Origin: Nocardia terrae
GTDB lineage: Bacteria; Actinomycetota; Actinomycetes; Mycobacteriales; Mycobacteriaceae
Direction of reading: 5' to 3'
Assembly: GCF_009760405.1 (NCBI RefSeq)
Contig: NZ_WRPP01000002.1
Span: forward strand, 992,001-1,056,000
DNA: 64,000 nucleotides
A program made the position numbers and the translations under genes. Below the pieces are notes generated by a model. It saw only the letters and a list, made by a program, of their open reading frames with translations. It was not told where the DNA came from and did not search any database. This document shows, piece by piece, positions 1 to 9,678 of this stretch (the first letter of the stretch is position 1; every line of letters begins with the position of its first letter).

Positions 1-108
1 GAAGCTCGCGCGCACCCGCGGCGTGGTCCACAGGAACATCTCCATGACCATGATGTAGACGTGCAACGCGGCCAGCAATCCGACCAGGATCTCCGCGACC
101 AACCGCAT
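1..108 (-). CDS. DUF1304 family membrane protein (N-terminal part, cut by window edge)
   Basis: The 36 visible residues start with MRLVAEILVGLLAALHVYI and continue through a conserved-looking MEMFLWTTP stretch. This is the first transmembrane helix and first loop of DUF1304 proteins, small four-helix membrane proteins of unknown function. The ATG at 106-108 is preceded on the minus strand by a purine-rich GGAAGGCGG. The rest of the gene lies left of the window. It is divergent from the ribosome-hibernation gene. The family call rests on the N-terminus only. Confidence 0.7.
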   Translation of the reverse strand, partial: MRLVAEILVGLLAALHVYIMVMEMFLWTTPRVRASF

Positions 109-316
109 GACCGACCCGCCTTCCGTGAGGTTCCAATGCGGACCTCATCGTCGCAGACCCGAGATCGCCGGGACCGCGCGCACACGGTTGAGCTCGGAGT
201 GTCGTTCCGGGCCCCGGGGTCCTCCGCCTTGGTCCCGATGAGCCGGGGGCGATCGTCCTCCGGGGACGGTGATTTCGGCCCTGGCCGCGCGGCCGCCGAA
301 CGCGTGACATGGGAGC

Positions 317-1135
317 ATGACCACGACAACGCACACAGCGCACCCGTCGACCGCCGATTCGGTGCTGAAGATATCGGTGGGTCACCACGTTTCCGGCGCC
401 GGCGCCGAGTATGTCCGCGAGAAGATCGGACCCGCGTTGGCTCATGCACCGGAACCGATCCTCTCGGCGCGCGTGCGCCTCACCGGGCACCGCGACCACG
501 CCGTGCCGAAACCGATCGTGGCGCAGGCGAATATCAATATGGAGGGTCGGCCGGTCCGCGTGCAGGTCTCGGCCGCGACCACCCGGGAGGCCGTCGACCT
601 GCTGGCCGCGCGGCTGAAAGCCCGGTTCGAACGGTTGTCCCGGCACTGGGAAGCGGTCCGCGGCGGCGGTCGCGGCGAGGTGCGCCCGCACGAATGGCAC
701 CATGGTGAGCCGCCGCGTGAACGACTGCCGTACTACCCGCGCCCGATCGAGGAGCGGCAGGTGTTGCGCCGCAAGTCCTATGCGCTGGCGGACGTGACCA
801 TCGACGAGGCGGCCTTCGACATGGACCTGATGGACTACGGATTCGAGCTGTTCACCGAGTCGGGCAGCGGAGTCGACAGTGTTCTCTATCGTCGCGGCAA
901 CGGGGACTACCGTTTGGCCCAGCTTTCCCCGAACCCCGAGGCGATCACGCCGGGTGCGGTGCGGCTCACGGTGAGCCCGCTCGGCGCGCCGGTGCTCGAC
1001 GTCGAGGGCGCGATCACCCGGCTCGAGATGACCAAGTGGCCCTTCGTGTTCTTCCGCGAGGGCGAACAGGGGCGCGGCCGCGTGCTCTACCACCGCTACG
1101 ACGGCCACTATGGACTGATCACGCCCGCCACATAG
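317..1135 (+). CDS. Ribosome hibernation promoting factor / dormancy-associated translation inhibitor (DATIN-like)
   Basis: This 272-aa protein has an N-terminal HPF/YfiA-type domain (about residues 15-110) and two C-terminal S30AE-like modules (about 150-205 and 215-270, each with a YRR/YHR-type strand such as VDSVLYRRGNGDYRLA). Long HPFs bind the 30S subunit, block the mRNA/tRNA channel and promote ribosome dimerisation or storage. The length and doubled C-terminal module resemble mycobacterial Rv0079 (273 aa), a member of the hypoxia (DosR) regulon. The ATG at 317 follows a GGGAG Shine-Dalgarno site. A stem-loop follows the stop. The neighbouring Ddn-like gene and an upstream GGGACCAA motif fit a stress or low-oxygen role, which is inference. 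Confidence 0.85.
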   Translation: MTTTTHTAHPSTADSVLKISVGHHVSGAGAEYVREKIGPALAHAPEPILSARVRLTGHRDHAVPKPIVAQANINMEGRPVRVQVSAATTREAVDLLAARLKARFERLSRHWEAVRGGGRGEVRPHEWHHGEPPRERLPYYPRPIEERQVLRRKSYALADVTIDEAAFDMDLMDYGFELFTESGSGVDSVLYRRGNGDYRLAQLSPNPEAITPGAVRLTVSPLGAPVLDVEGAITRLEMTKWPFVFFREGEQGRGRVLYHRYDGHYGLITPAT

Positions 1136-1152
1136 GGCGAACGCCACGACGG

Positions 1153-1183
1153 TGCCCTCGGATCCGGAGCGGATCCGAGGGCA
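1153..1183 (+). terminator. Stem-loop after the HPF gene
   Basis: A perfect 13-bp stem (TGCCCTCGGATCC paired with GGATCCGAGGGCA) encloses a 5-nt loop, 17 nt after the HPF stop codon. There is no U-tract, as is usual for high-GC actinobacterial terminators. Confidence 0.65.
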
Positions 1184-1226
1184 TCGTCGCATGCAGTGTG
1201 CCTGTCTCGATGTTCCGGGCCGTGGC

Positions 1227-1246
1227 GGCGGGACCAAAGTCCTGCC
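1227..1246 (+). promoter_or_regulatory. DosR-box-like palindrome
   Basis: GGCGGGACCAAAGTCCTGCC has 7 of 8 matching arm positions around CAAA. It has the GGGAC(N4)GTCC architecture of the mycobacterial DosR consensus TTSGGGACTWWAGTCCCSAA. It lies 159 bp upstream of the Ddn-like gene. Whether this organism has a DosR protein cannot be seen here. Confidence 0.35.
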
Positions 1247-1324
1247 GGTCGATGCTGGGCGGCTCTGCCGCGGTCGCCGCGCTCGGCGCACAGTGAAGAG
1301 GCGCATGCCCGCGATGGCGGAATC

Positions 1325-1339
1325 GATTGTGCGACAATC
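1325..1339 (+). promoter_or_regulatory. Palindrome upstream of the Ddn-like gene
   Basis: GATTGT-GCG-ACAATC has perfect 6-bp arms with a 3-bp spacer. The octamer ATTGTGCG (1326-1333) recurs directly at 1340-1347. It lies 65 bp before the start codon, as expected for an operator. Confidence 0.35.
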
Positions 1340-1404
1340 ATTGTGCGCTGGACCGCGCATCCGCCGCGGGTAGGTCCGGTCCGGCGCGTCGGGAGGTGGC
1401 CGTG

Positions 1405-1890
1405 ATGCGGCGATACGACGACTATCTGCGCTGGATGTATCGGTCCGGGCGGCCGAATCTGTTCGCGCGCTTGCAGAATCGAGTGGGGGCGCTCCTGTTC
1501 GCCGCGGGCGTGTGGCCGCGGCGGGTGGCCGCGCTGGGGGTCCGCGGCCGTCGCAGCGGCCGGATGATCTGGTTTCCGGTGGTGCTCACCGAATTCGAGG
1601 GCCGGCGCTATCTGGTGTCCATGCTCGGCGAGCGGGTCAACTGGGTGCGCAATCTGCGTGCCGACCACGGGCGGGCCGTGTTGCGGCACGGACGGCGTGA
1701 GCAGGTACGGCTGCTGGAGGTCGCTCCGGAGCTGCGCGCGCCGATCCTGTGGGAGTACCTGCGTGTCGCGCCGGGCGCGCGCCCGCACATTCCGGTGGAA
1801 CGCACCGCCGGACCGGCCGAGTACGAGAAGATCGCCGCCGAGTTCCCGGTGTTCCGGATCGAGACGGCCACCGCGGATTCCGCGCGCTAG
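1405..1890 (+). CDS. Deazaflavin (F420)-dependent nitroreductase family protein (Ddn/DUF385-like)
   Basis: This 161-aa protein is a small split beta-barrel of the deazaflavin-dependent nitroreductase family, which includes mycobacterial Ddn. Members bind coenzyme F420 and reduce quinones or nitro compounds. Visible features are the LGVRGRRSGRMIWFPVVL strand-turn-strand, and the LGERVNWVRNLRADHGRAVL segment, typical of the cofactor-binding core. The ATG at 1405 sits 8 nt after GGGAGG; the in-frame upstream ORF extends the frame but has no such site. It converges on the ATPase subunit D gene with a 6-bp gap. The DosR-like box upstream would fit redox or hypoxia control. The substrate is unknown. 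Confidence 0.8.
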   Translation: MRRYDDYLRWMYRSGRPNLFARLQNRVGALLFAAGVWPRRVAALGVRGRRSGRMIWFPVVLTEFEGRRYLVSMLGERVNWVRNLRADHGRAVLRHGRREQVRLLEVAPELRAPILWEYLRVAPGARPHIPVERTAGPAEYEKIAAEFPVFRIETATADSAR

Positions 1891-1896
1891 CGGCTC

Positions 1897-2523
1897 TCAC
1901 GAGTCATCGGTGGCCGCGTCCGGTATCCGGTTGTCGCGGTCCACGGCGCGGGCCACCCGTACGCGGTCCGCGCGCTCCTGCTCTTCCAGGGCGAATTCCA
2001 GTGTGGCCGCCGCGGTTCGAAGTGCCGGGATCCGGCGATGGCGCAGGCCGCGCAGGCGGATGCGGGTCGCGGCCAGCTCACGCTCCACCGCCCGCGCCGC
2101 CGCGGCGGCCGCGGCGTAGCGGACTCCCGCGGCGAGCGCGTCACGATGCGCGCCCCGGGCCGCGAGCAGGGTCGCGCTGCCGGTGACGGTGTTGCGGAAG
2201 TCCTGGGGCAGAACGCAATCCACCGAGTCCGGGAAACAGACCCCGGCCAGTGTCGTGGTGGTCACCTCGATACGGGCCGGGCCGGCGGTGGCGAGCCGGA
2301 TCGCGCCCGTGCCGCCGAGCAGGGCGGCGCGGGCCTGGCGACGCACGGCCCGGCGATGGGCGGCCTCCCAGGCGAGCCGAGCTGTGTCGCGCTCGGCGGC
2401 CAGGCGTCGGCTCGCCTCGTCGAGGACCGAGAGCTTGCGATCCAGCAGCGCCGCACCGCGCTCGGCGACCGCGAGGCGTTCCCGCAGCCATTGACGGCCG
2501 GCGCGGCCGGGCGGAACTCGCAT
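1897..2523 (-). CDS. atpD: V/A-type ATPase subunit D (central shaft)
   Basis: This 208-aa protein is mostly alpha-helical. Long N- and C-terminal helices flank a central segment with TGAIRLATAGPARIEVTTTT, matching subunit D of archaeal and bacterial V/A-ATPases, the coiled-coil rotor shaft inside the A3B3 ring (analogous to F-type gamma). It is the last gene of the operon, 15 bp after subunit B. D in the promoter-distal position following A and B is the usual order in bacterial V/A operons. The symbol follows V/A nomenclature; the length is normal for the family. Confidence 0.87.
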   Translation of the reverse strand: MRVPPGRAGRQWLRERLAVAERGAALLDRKLSVLDEASRRLAAERDTARLAWEAAHRRAVRRQARAALLGGTGAIRLATAGPARIEVTTTTLAGVCFPDSVDCVLPQDFRNTVTGSATLLAARGAHRDALAAGVRYAAAAAAARAVERELAATRIRLRGLRHRRIPALRTAAATLEFALEEQERADRVRVARAVDRDNRIPDAATDDS

Positions 2524-2538
2524 GGGCGGTGCCTCGAT

Positions 2539-3927
2539 TCACTCGTGCTCGGATGCGCCGTAGCGGGCCTCGAGCAGCTCGTCGGGCAGCATGGTGAGCG
2601 CCCCGCGCGGCAGCCGGTCCAGGACCCGCCAGGCGCGTTCGAGCGAATCCTCCAGTGGCCGGGCCTGATCGGGCCGCTGCCCCATCAGCTCGGTGACGAA
2701 CGCGTCCTCGGCCGCCAGGTGGGCGTGGTCGAGCTCGCCGAGCGCGTCGGGGCCGACCAGTTCGGCCAGCTCCCTGGCCTGCCGGGCGCGCGCGAGCACG
2801 GCCAGCAGTTGCGCCGCCACCGGGAGATGGTCGGCGCGGGTGCGTTGCGGCCCCGCGCCATTGCGCATCAGCCGCGACAGCGAGGACAGCGCGTCCATCG
2901 GCGGATACACCCCGCGCGCGGACAGATCAGGGGACAGGATCAGCTGGCCCTCGGTGATGTACCCGGTCAGATCCGGCACCGGGTGGGTGAGATCGCCGCC
3001 GGGCATGGTGAGCACCGGCACGATGGTGACCGAGCCCGGCTGTCCGACGATCCGGCCGCAGCGTTCGTAGAGAGAGGCGAGATCGCTGTAGAGATAACCC
3101 GGATAGGCGCGCCGCCCCGGCAATTCGCCGCGTGCCGCGGACACCTCGCGCAACGCGTCGGCGTAGTCGGTCATGTCGGTGAGCACGACCAGCACGTGCC
3201 GCCCGCCCTCGAAGGCCAGGTGCTCGGCGATGGTCAGCGCCAGCCGCGGGCTCAGCAGCCGCTCGATGACCGGGTCGTCGGCCAGGTTCAGCACCAGTGC
3301 GAGTTCGCCCGCCGCGGAACGCTCTTCGAGCGCCTCCCGGGCGTAGGCGGCGTCGGCGTGGGTGAGCCCCATGCCCGCGAAGACGACACAGAACGGCTCC
3401 CCGGCCGCGGTGGCCTGCGCGGCGATCTGGCAGGCCAGACGCAGATGCGGCAGGCCGGGCGCCGAGAACACCGGCAGCTTCTGCCCGCGCACCAGGGTGG
3501 CGAGCACATCCACCACCGACACCCCGGTGAGCACCGGATCGGCGGGCGGGTCACGGAACACCGGGTTCAGCGGCGAACCGTTGACGGGTTCGAGCCGTCC
3601 GGGCACCGGCGGGCCACCGTCGAGCGGCTCGCCGCGGCCGTTGCAGACCCGGCCCAGCCAGCCGTCGCCGACCGCGATACGCAGTGGGCCGCCGTCGAAT
3701 TCGACCGTGGTGGCGGCGGGATCGACGGCGGCGGTGCCCTCCAGGACCTGCACCACGGCCAGATCGCCGTCGACCTCGAGCACCAGGCCGTGGCGAACCG
3801 TGCCGTCGTCGAAGTGGATTCGCACCGACTCGTCCCAGCCGACGGCCTCGACGCCGGACACGACGAGCAGCGGGCCGTGCACGTCACGCACATCGGTGTA
3901 GCGGATCCACGGTCGCACGGAGTTCAT
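2539..3927 (-). CDS. atpB: V/A-type ATPase subunit B (regulatory, non-catalytic)
   Basis: This 462-aa protein has the N-terminal beta-barrel, then the nucleotide-binding fold with the degenerate P-loop region LPVFSAPGLPHLRLACQIA. That lack of a GxxGxGKT motif is normal for B subunits. Further B signatures are ALTIAEHLAFEGGRHVLVVLTDMTDYADALREVSA, visible as a split ATPase beta-strand and loop, and the PVLTMPGGDLTHPVPDLTGYITEGQ region. It forms the A3B3 hexamer with subunit A. Its ATG overlaps the stop codon of A (3924-3927), so the two are probably translationally coupled. Confidence 0.95.
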   Translation of the reverse strand: MNSVRPWIRYTDVRDVHGPLLVVSGVEAVGWDESVRIHFDDGTVRHGLVLEVDGDLAVVQVLEGTAAVDPAATTVEFDGGPLRIAVGDGWLGRVCNGRGEPLDGGPPVPGRLEPVNGSPLNPVFRDPPADPVLTGVSVVDVLATLVRGQKLPVFSAPGLPHLRLACQIAAQATAAGEPFCVVFAGMGLTHADAAYAREALEERSAAGELALVLNLADDPVIERLLSPRLALTIAEHLAFEGGRHVLVVLTDMTDYADALREVSAARGELPGRRAYPGYLYSDLASLYERCGRIVGQPGSVTIVPVLTMPGGDLTHPVPDLTGYITEGQLILSPDLSARGVYPPMDALSSLSRLMRNGAGPQRTRADHLPVAAQLLAVLARARQARELAELVGPDALGELDHAHLAAEDAFVTELMGQRPDQARPLEDSLERAWRVLDRLPRGALTMLPDELLEARYGASEHE

Positions 3928-5645
3928 GACAGTTCCCCCAGTGCCCGCAGCATCCGGTCCCGCCGCTGTCCGGCCATGGCGGTGTCCTCGGGCCCCGACG
4001 CCTCGCGCGCCCGCACCAGCGGGCCGAAGTCCAGGCGTTCGATCCGCTCGGGTGCGACCCCGGCGGCGGCCAGTTCCCGGCAGCGCCGCACCACCGCCAG
4101 CACGGCATCGAGCAGGGCCGCGGTCTTGGCCATCGAACAGTGGGCGTCATTGTCGGACAAGGCGTTCTGCTGCAGGATCGCCTCGCGCAGCAGCCGCCCG
4201 GCCAGCACCACCATGCGCTGGTCGGCGGGCAGGGATTCGGCGCCGACGAGTTCGGTGAGCGCGCCGAGGCGGTCGGCCTCGGCCAGCAGTGTGGCGGCCT
4301 GCTCGCGGCGCGCACCCCAGTCCGGATCGCCGGCGGCGGCATATGCTGCCGCCACTACCTCGAGATCGCGGGAGAACGAGGCGGCCCAGGATACGGCGGG
4401 GTAGTGGCGGGCGTAGGCGAGCTCGCGGTCCAGCGACCAGCGGCAGCGAACGAAGCGTTCGGTATTCACCGTGACCGGTTCGGAGACATCGCCACCGGGC
4501 GGGGACACCGCGCCCACGATGGTGACCGACCCGGTCACGCCGCCCAGGGTGGTGACCGCGCCCGCCCGCTCGTAGAACGCGGCGAGCGCGGAGGCCAGAT
4601 CGGCCGGATAGCCCTCCTCCGACGGGAGTGCTCCGGTGCGAGAGGCGAACTCGCGCAGCGCCTCCGCCCACCGGGAGGTCGAATCCGCCACCAGCACCAC
4701 GTGATAGCCCATGTCGCGGAAGTGCTCGGCCACCGTGACGCCGGTGTAGACGCTGGCCTCGCGCGCCATCATCGGCATATTGGAGGTATTGGCGATGACG
4801 ACGGTCCGATCGGCGAGGCGGCCGCCCGTGCGCGGATCGGGCAGGGCGGCCAATTCGGCGACGATCTCGGCCATTTCATTGCCGCGCTCGCCGCAACCCA
4901 CGTAGACGATCACCTCGGCGTCACACCATTTGGCGATCTGCTGCAACAGCATGGTCTTGCCGGTGCCGAAACCGCCGGGCACGCTGACGCTGCCGCCGCG
5001 CAGCACCGGGAACAGCAGGTCCACCGCGCGCTGGCCGGTGTGCAGGGGTACCGCGGCGGCCGAGCGGTCGCGGCACGGGCGCGGAGTGCGGACCGGCCAG
5101 TGCGCGGTCAGTCCGATCGGGGTTCCGGCGACCGTGGCCACGGTGTGGTCCTTGTCGTAATCACCTTCGTGCGCAAGGGTTTCCAGCTGTCCTCGGATGC
5201 CCGGCGGGACGAGGATTCGGTAGTCGAGCGGGCCCGCGCCGGTCACCGAGCCGAGGACGGTTCCCGCATCGACAGTGGTACCGAGGGCGGCCGTGGGGTG
5301 GAAATGCCAGGCGCGCCCGTCGATGTCGCGGGATGCGCCGGGGTCCAGCCAGATCCCGGCGGTCGCGAGCGGGCGCAACAGCCCGTCGAAGACGCCGCCG
5401 AGCAGGCCCGGGGTCAGGTGCGCCGACAGCGGCCGCCGCAGCGGTGTCGCCGGATCGCCGCGGCCCAGGCCGCCGGTGTACTCGTATGCCTGCACGGAGA
5501 CACGCTTTTCGCCGATCGCCACGATCTCGCCCGGCACCGCGGCCGGTCCGAGCGCCATCAGGTCGTTCATCGCCATGCCCGGGAACGCGTCCACCTCGAC
5601 CAGTGGCCCGGCCACCCGCCGGATCCGGGTCGCGGGCGCGTTCAT
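3924..5645 (-). CDS. atpA: V/A-type ATPase catalytic subunit A
   Basis: This 573-aa protein is the catalytic subunit. A Walker A motif, GGFGTGKT, lies at residues 224-231 and is followed by the GCGERGNEM motif with the catalytic Glu. The V/A-specific non-homologous insertion is around residues 115-185. The C-terminal DELSEED-like helical domain is intact. It hydrolyses or synthesises ATP and drives the rotor. The ATG at 5645 overlaps the stop of subunit E by four bases (ATGA). The longer upstream frame runs into subunit E in another frame and is rejected. The length is close to the Thermus and archaeal homologues. Confidence 0.95.
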   Translation of the reverse strand: MNAPATRIRRVAGPLVEVDAFPGMAMNDLMALGPAAVPGEIVAIGEKRVSVQAYEYTGGLGRGDPATPLRRPLSAHLTPGLLGGVFDGLLRPLATAGIWLDPGASRDIDGRAWHFHPTAALGTTVDAGTVLGSVTGAGPLDYRILVPPGIRGQLETLAHEGDYDKDHTVATVAGTPIGLTAHWPVRTPRPCRDRSAAAVPLHTGQRAVDLLFPVLRGGSVSVPGGFGTGKTMLLQQIAKWCDAEVIVYVGCGERGNEMAEIVAELAALPDPRTGGRLADRTVVIANTSNMPMMAREASVYTGVTVAEHFRDMGYHVVLVADSTSRWAEALREFASRTGALPSEEGYPADLASALAAFYERAGAVTTLGGVTGSVTIVGAVSPPGGDVSEPVTVNTERFVRCRWSLDRELAYARHYPAVSWAASFSRDLEVVAAAYAAAGDPDWGARREQAATLLAEADRLGALTELVGAESLPADQRMVVLAGRLLREAILQQNALSDNDAHCSMAKTAALLDAVLAVVRRCRELAAAGVAPERIERLDFGPLVRAREASGPEDTAMAGQRRDRMLRALGELS

Positions 5646-6214
5646 GACCACAGTCCCGCCAGCTCGGGCTCGACCGCCGCGAGCGCGTGGGCGGCGATCG
5701 TGTGCAGCCGCAGGTCGATTCGGCGGCCCCCGCACCGGGCGACGAATCCGCCGTCCGGGTCGTCGGCGATGATGGTGTCCGGGCCGAGAATCTCGATGGC
5801 CTTCGCGCGCAGGCGCGCCCGGGTGCGCGGCCAGTCCGGTTCGTCGCGCAGGGTCAGGATCGCGGCGGTGGATTCGTGACGCCACAGGTCGTAGGCGGCG
5901 CGCTGTGCCGCGAGGAGTCCGGCGCGCTCGGCGCGCGTGCGGCGGTGTTGTTCGGCGGCGAGTTGTGCGGCGGCACGGGCGGTTCCGGCCGCACGTGCCC
6001 GCTCGGCGAGGGTCGCCGCCTCGGCGCGGGCCCGGTCCATCGCGGCCTGAGCCTCGGCTCGCGCTGCGGCCACGGTGGCCTCGGCGTCGGCGGTGGCACG
6101 CCGCAGCAGGTTCGTGCCGAGCGGCGCCAACGCCGTCCGAACGCGGGTATCCGGGTCGTCGCGCCGGTGGCCGGAGGCGACGGGTGACGCGGGCGCGCAG
6201 GCTAGTTCGCTCAC
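5642..6214 (-). CDS. atpE: V/A-type ATPase subunit E (peripheral stalk)
   Basis: This 190-aa protein has a long Ala/Arg/Glu-rich helix (about residues 35-105, coiled-coil) followed by a compact C-terminal globular domain containing IIADDPDGGFVARCGGRRIDL. This is the architecture of subunit E, which pairs with G/H to make the peripheral stalk holding A3B3 static. The GTG at 6214 overlaps the stop of subunit F (GTGA). An upstream in-frame ATG would bury the gene in subunit F and is rejected. In this operon E follows F rather than preceding C. Confidence 0.82.
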   Translation of the reverse strand: MSELACAPASPVASGHRRDDPDTRVRTALAPLGTNLLRRATADAEATVAAARAEAQAAMDRARAEAATLAERARAAGTARAAAQLAAEQHRRTRAERAGLLAAQRAAYDLWRHESTAAILTLRDEPDWPRTRARLRAKAIEILGPDTIIADDPDGGFVARCGGRRIDLRLHTIAAHALAAVEPELAGLWS

Positions 6215-6429
6215 GACGGCATCACCGCCGTCAGCAGCGAGGTGGCGGCGAGTTCGGCGGTCAGGGACCGGGCGGCCGCGGCGGTGACGAGCACGGCCAC
6301 GGCGTCGGAACCGATGTCCGCCCACGCCTTTCGCACGGCGGCGGGATCCTCGGCTTCGAGCACGGTCGCCCCGGCCAGGCGGTATCCGGCCACCTGGCTC
6401 GCCTCGCCGAGCACCACCACCGAACCCAT
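6211..6429 (-). CDS. atpF: V/A-type ATPase subunit F (short)
   Basis: This 72-aa protein starts MGSVVVLGEASQVAGYRLAG, the beta-alpha nucleotide-binding-like fold of subunit F. F sits at the rotor shaft and modulates ATPase activity. The usual length is about 100 aa. Here the C-terminal helix that contacts subunit D looks shortened, although the ORF has no internal damage. It is one base downstream of subunit K and overlaps subunit E by four. The identification depends partly on operon position. Confidence 0.75.
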   Translation of the reverse strand: MGSVVVLGEASQVAGYRLAGATVLEAEDPAAVRKAWADIGSDAVAVLVTAAAARSLTAELAATSLLTAVMPS

Positions 6430-6430
6430 C

Positions 6431-8019
<1,589 letters not shown>

Positions 8020-8208
8020 CGATGACCTCCCTCGAGCCCATCCGCCGCCCGCACCCACGCTCCATCGGCGGCGATCCCGCTCCTACGCCGGGTACGAACG
8101 TGCTCATCGGGCGAGTTCGTCGAGGTTCTCCGGGGCGAGGCCGCCCGCCGGACCTGCGAGACATCGGTGGAGACGAGCGTCGTGCGTCGAGTGCGGCCGG
8201 GTTCGCGA

Positions 8209-9135
8209 TCATGCGACGAGTTCATCGAAGTCCTCCAACGCGAGCCCGTCCGTCGCCACCACTTGCAGTGCCGCCCGGACACGCCAGGCGTCGGCGGTGA
8301 GCAGGGCGACCGTGCCGACCACCGATGACGCGTCGAACCGGTGCTCGCGCAACAGCTCTCGGCCGTCCTGTTCCAGTTGCCGCCACCAGCCGAACTCCGC
8401 GCGCCACAGCGAGTCGGCGCTGTCGATGCCGGTCAGAACCCATCGAGCCGAGCGGGGGAGCGCGGCACGAAAGGCGGCCGGATCGGAGGCCGTCGCCACG
8501 GAGGGGCCGAGCAGCCGTGCGATCCGGTGGGCAGTGGGCGCTGGAAAGGGCCGTGCCTGCAGCAGTTGTCGCCGGGCGGTGAGCAGGGCGGCGAGGGCGA
8601 GGGCCCAGCGTCCGGCGTCGGGGACCGAGCCTGCTACCCGGGCCGCCCACCCGATCGCGACCCCGTCGGCGATATCCGCGACGTCGTCGGAACCGGGGTC
8701 GCCCCAGGGCGTACGGGCCAGCGCGGCCCGCAGTTCTCCCGGTGACCGCGCGTCGCGCACCCGGCTCCACGCGGTGGTGAGCGCGCCGAGTTGATACGGC
8801 GGAACGGATGGCGTCCCGGCCATACCGGCCGCGAGCCCGGCGATATCGGCGACCTCGAAAGCGCCTGCCAGCACCCGGATCAGGGCAACTCCGGCCCGCG
8901 GCTGCCAGCCTGCCAGGACCCGCAGCCGCCACACGGTTTCCTCACCGAGGGCGTGCTCGGTGTCGGCGAGGGTGGCCCCGACACGTATCCGACGCCGGTA
9001 GGAGCTCTCGGCCAAGCGTTGTTGTGCCGCGAGCAGGGATCCCGCAGTGGCGATCTCGCGCAGCTTCGCGGCATCGAGTCGGCGCACCAGCAGTCCGGTG
9101 GCCCGGACACTGCCCGCCACCCAGTCCGCGCTCAC
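8209..9135 (-). CDS. atpC: V/A-type ATPase subunit C (d/AC39-like)
   Basis: This 308-aa protein is almost entirely alpha-helical with repeated aromatic/Arg motifs. It matches subunit C, the funnel-shaped cap that links the c-ring to the central shaft. It starts at a GTG (9135) that overlaps the stop of the upstream stalk gene (GTGA), so the upstream ATG at 9162 is less likely. The assignment relies on length, helical composition and operon position more than on invariant motifs, because this family is poorly conserved. Confidence 0.75.
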   Translation of the reverse strand: MSADWVAGSVRATGLLVRRLDAAKLREIATAGSLLAAQQRLAESSYRRRIRVGATLADTEHALGEETVWRLRVLAGWQPRAGVALIRVLAGAFEVADIAGLAAGMAGTPSVPPYQLGALTTAWSRVRDARSPGELRAALARTPWGDPGSDDVADIADGVAIGWAARVAGSVPDAGRWALALAALLTARRQLLQARPFPAPTAHRIARLLGPSVATASDPAAFRAALPRSARWVLTGIDSADSLWRAEFGWWRQLEQDGRELLREHRFDASSVVGTVALLTADAWRVRAALQVVATDGLALEDFDELVA

Positions 9136-9578
9136 GACAGGCTCTTTCGGTCGGAGGCGCACAGTGCGTCCAGGTCGGCGCGGGCACGATCGGTGACGCG
9201 CCGCACGTACTCGGGCAGCCGCCGCTGGGCGCGATCGCCTACGGCCGCCGCGGCCGTCTGGTCCGCCGGATTCGGTGGCTCGGCCCGTGCCAGTTCCGCC
9301 GCCATGGTCTCGGCGGTCACGGATTCGGCTGCGGCGCGGGCATTGTCGACCAGAGCGTGGGCCTGCGCGTCGCCGTCGGCGCGAATCCGCTCGGCGCGTC
9401 GCTCGGCCTCGGCGCGCAGCCGGTCAGCTTCGTCCTGGATGGAGTCGAGGCGGCGCAGCACGGGCAGGAGTTCGGCCGATGCTTCGGCGGCCCGATCAGC
9501 GGGCACGCCGTGCGGGCCGGCGGGTCCGGGCGTGCCTGCCGGACGGAACCGATCGAGGAAGTCTCGCCACCGTGCCAT
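9132..9578 (-). CDS. V/A-type ATPase peripheral stalk subunit (G/H-like coiled coil)
   Basis: This 148-aa protein has a Pro/Gly-rich N-terminal segment (residues 10-25) and a charged Ala/Glu/Arg coiled coil (about 30-90, with LRAEAERRAERIRADGDAQA), as in stalk subunits G/H that pair with E. The ATG at 9578 begins MARWRDFLDRFR. It is the first gene of the ATPase operon and is coupled to subunit C. A similar coiled coil could belong to an unrelated protein, so the call depends on its position. Confidence 0.65.
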   Translation of the reverse strand: MARWRDFLDRFRPAGTPGPAGPHGVPADRAAEASAELLPVLRRLDSIQDEADRLRAEAERRAERIRADGDAQAHALVDNARAAAESVTAETMAAELARAEPPNPADQTAAAAVGDRAQRRLPEYVRRVTDRARADLDALCASDRKSLS

Positions 9579-9636
9579 GCCCTCGATCGTCGCGCCGCGT
9601 CCGGGGTGATCCGTAGGGGCGCAGGTCGGCGGCGGG

Positions 9637-9651
9637 CGTGCCTTTGGTCCC
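9637..9651 (-). promoter_or_regulatory. DosR-box-like motif before the ATPase operon
   Basis: On the minus strand this reads GGGACCAAAGGCACG, 59 bp upstream of the first ATPase gene. It shares the 10-mer GGGACCAAAG with the site at 1230-1239 and fits the loose GGGAC-N4-GNCC form of DosR sites. It is a weak single site; regulation is inferred only. Confidence 0.3.
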
Positions 9652-9678
9652 CAGGCGCGAAGAGGTCGGGGTGGTGTT

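Noticed and set aside
2038..4404. 788-aa plus-strand ORF across the ATPase D/B/A region
   Set aside because: It is antisense to three clearly identified ATPase genes. Its Arg/Gly/Gln-rich composition is the usual shadow of high-GC coding on the other strand.
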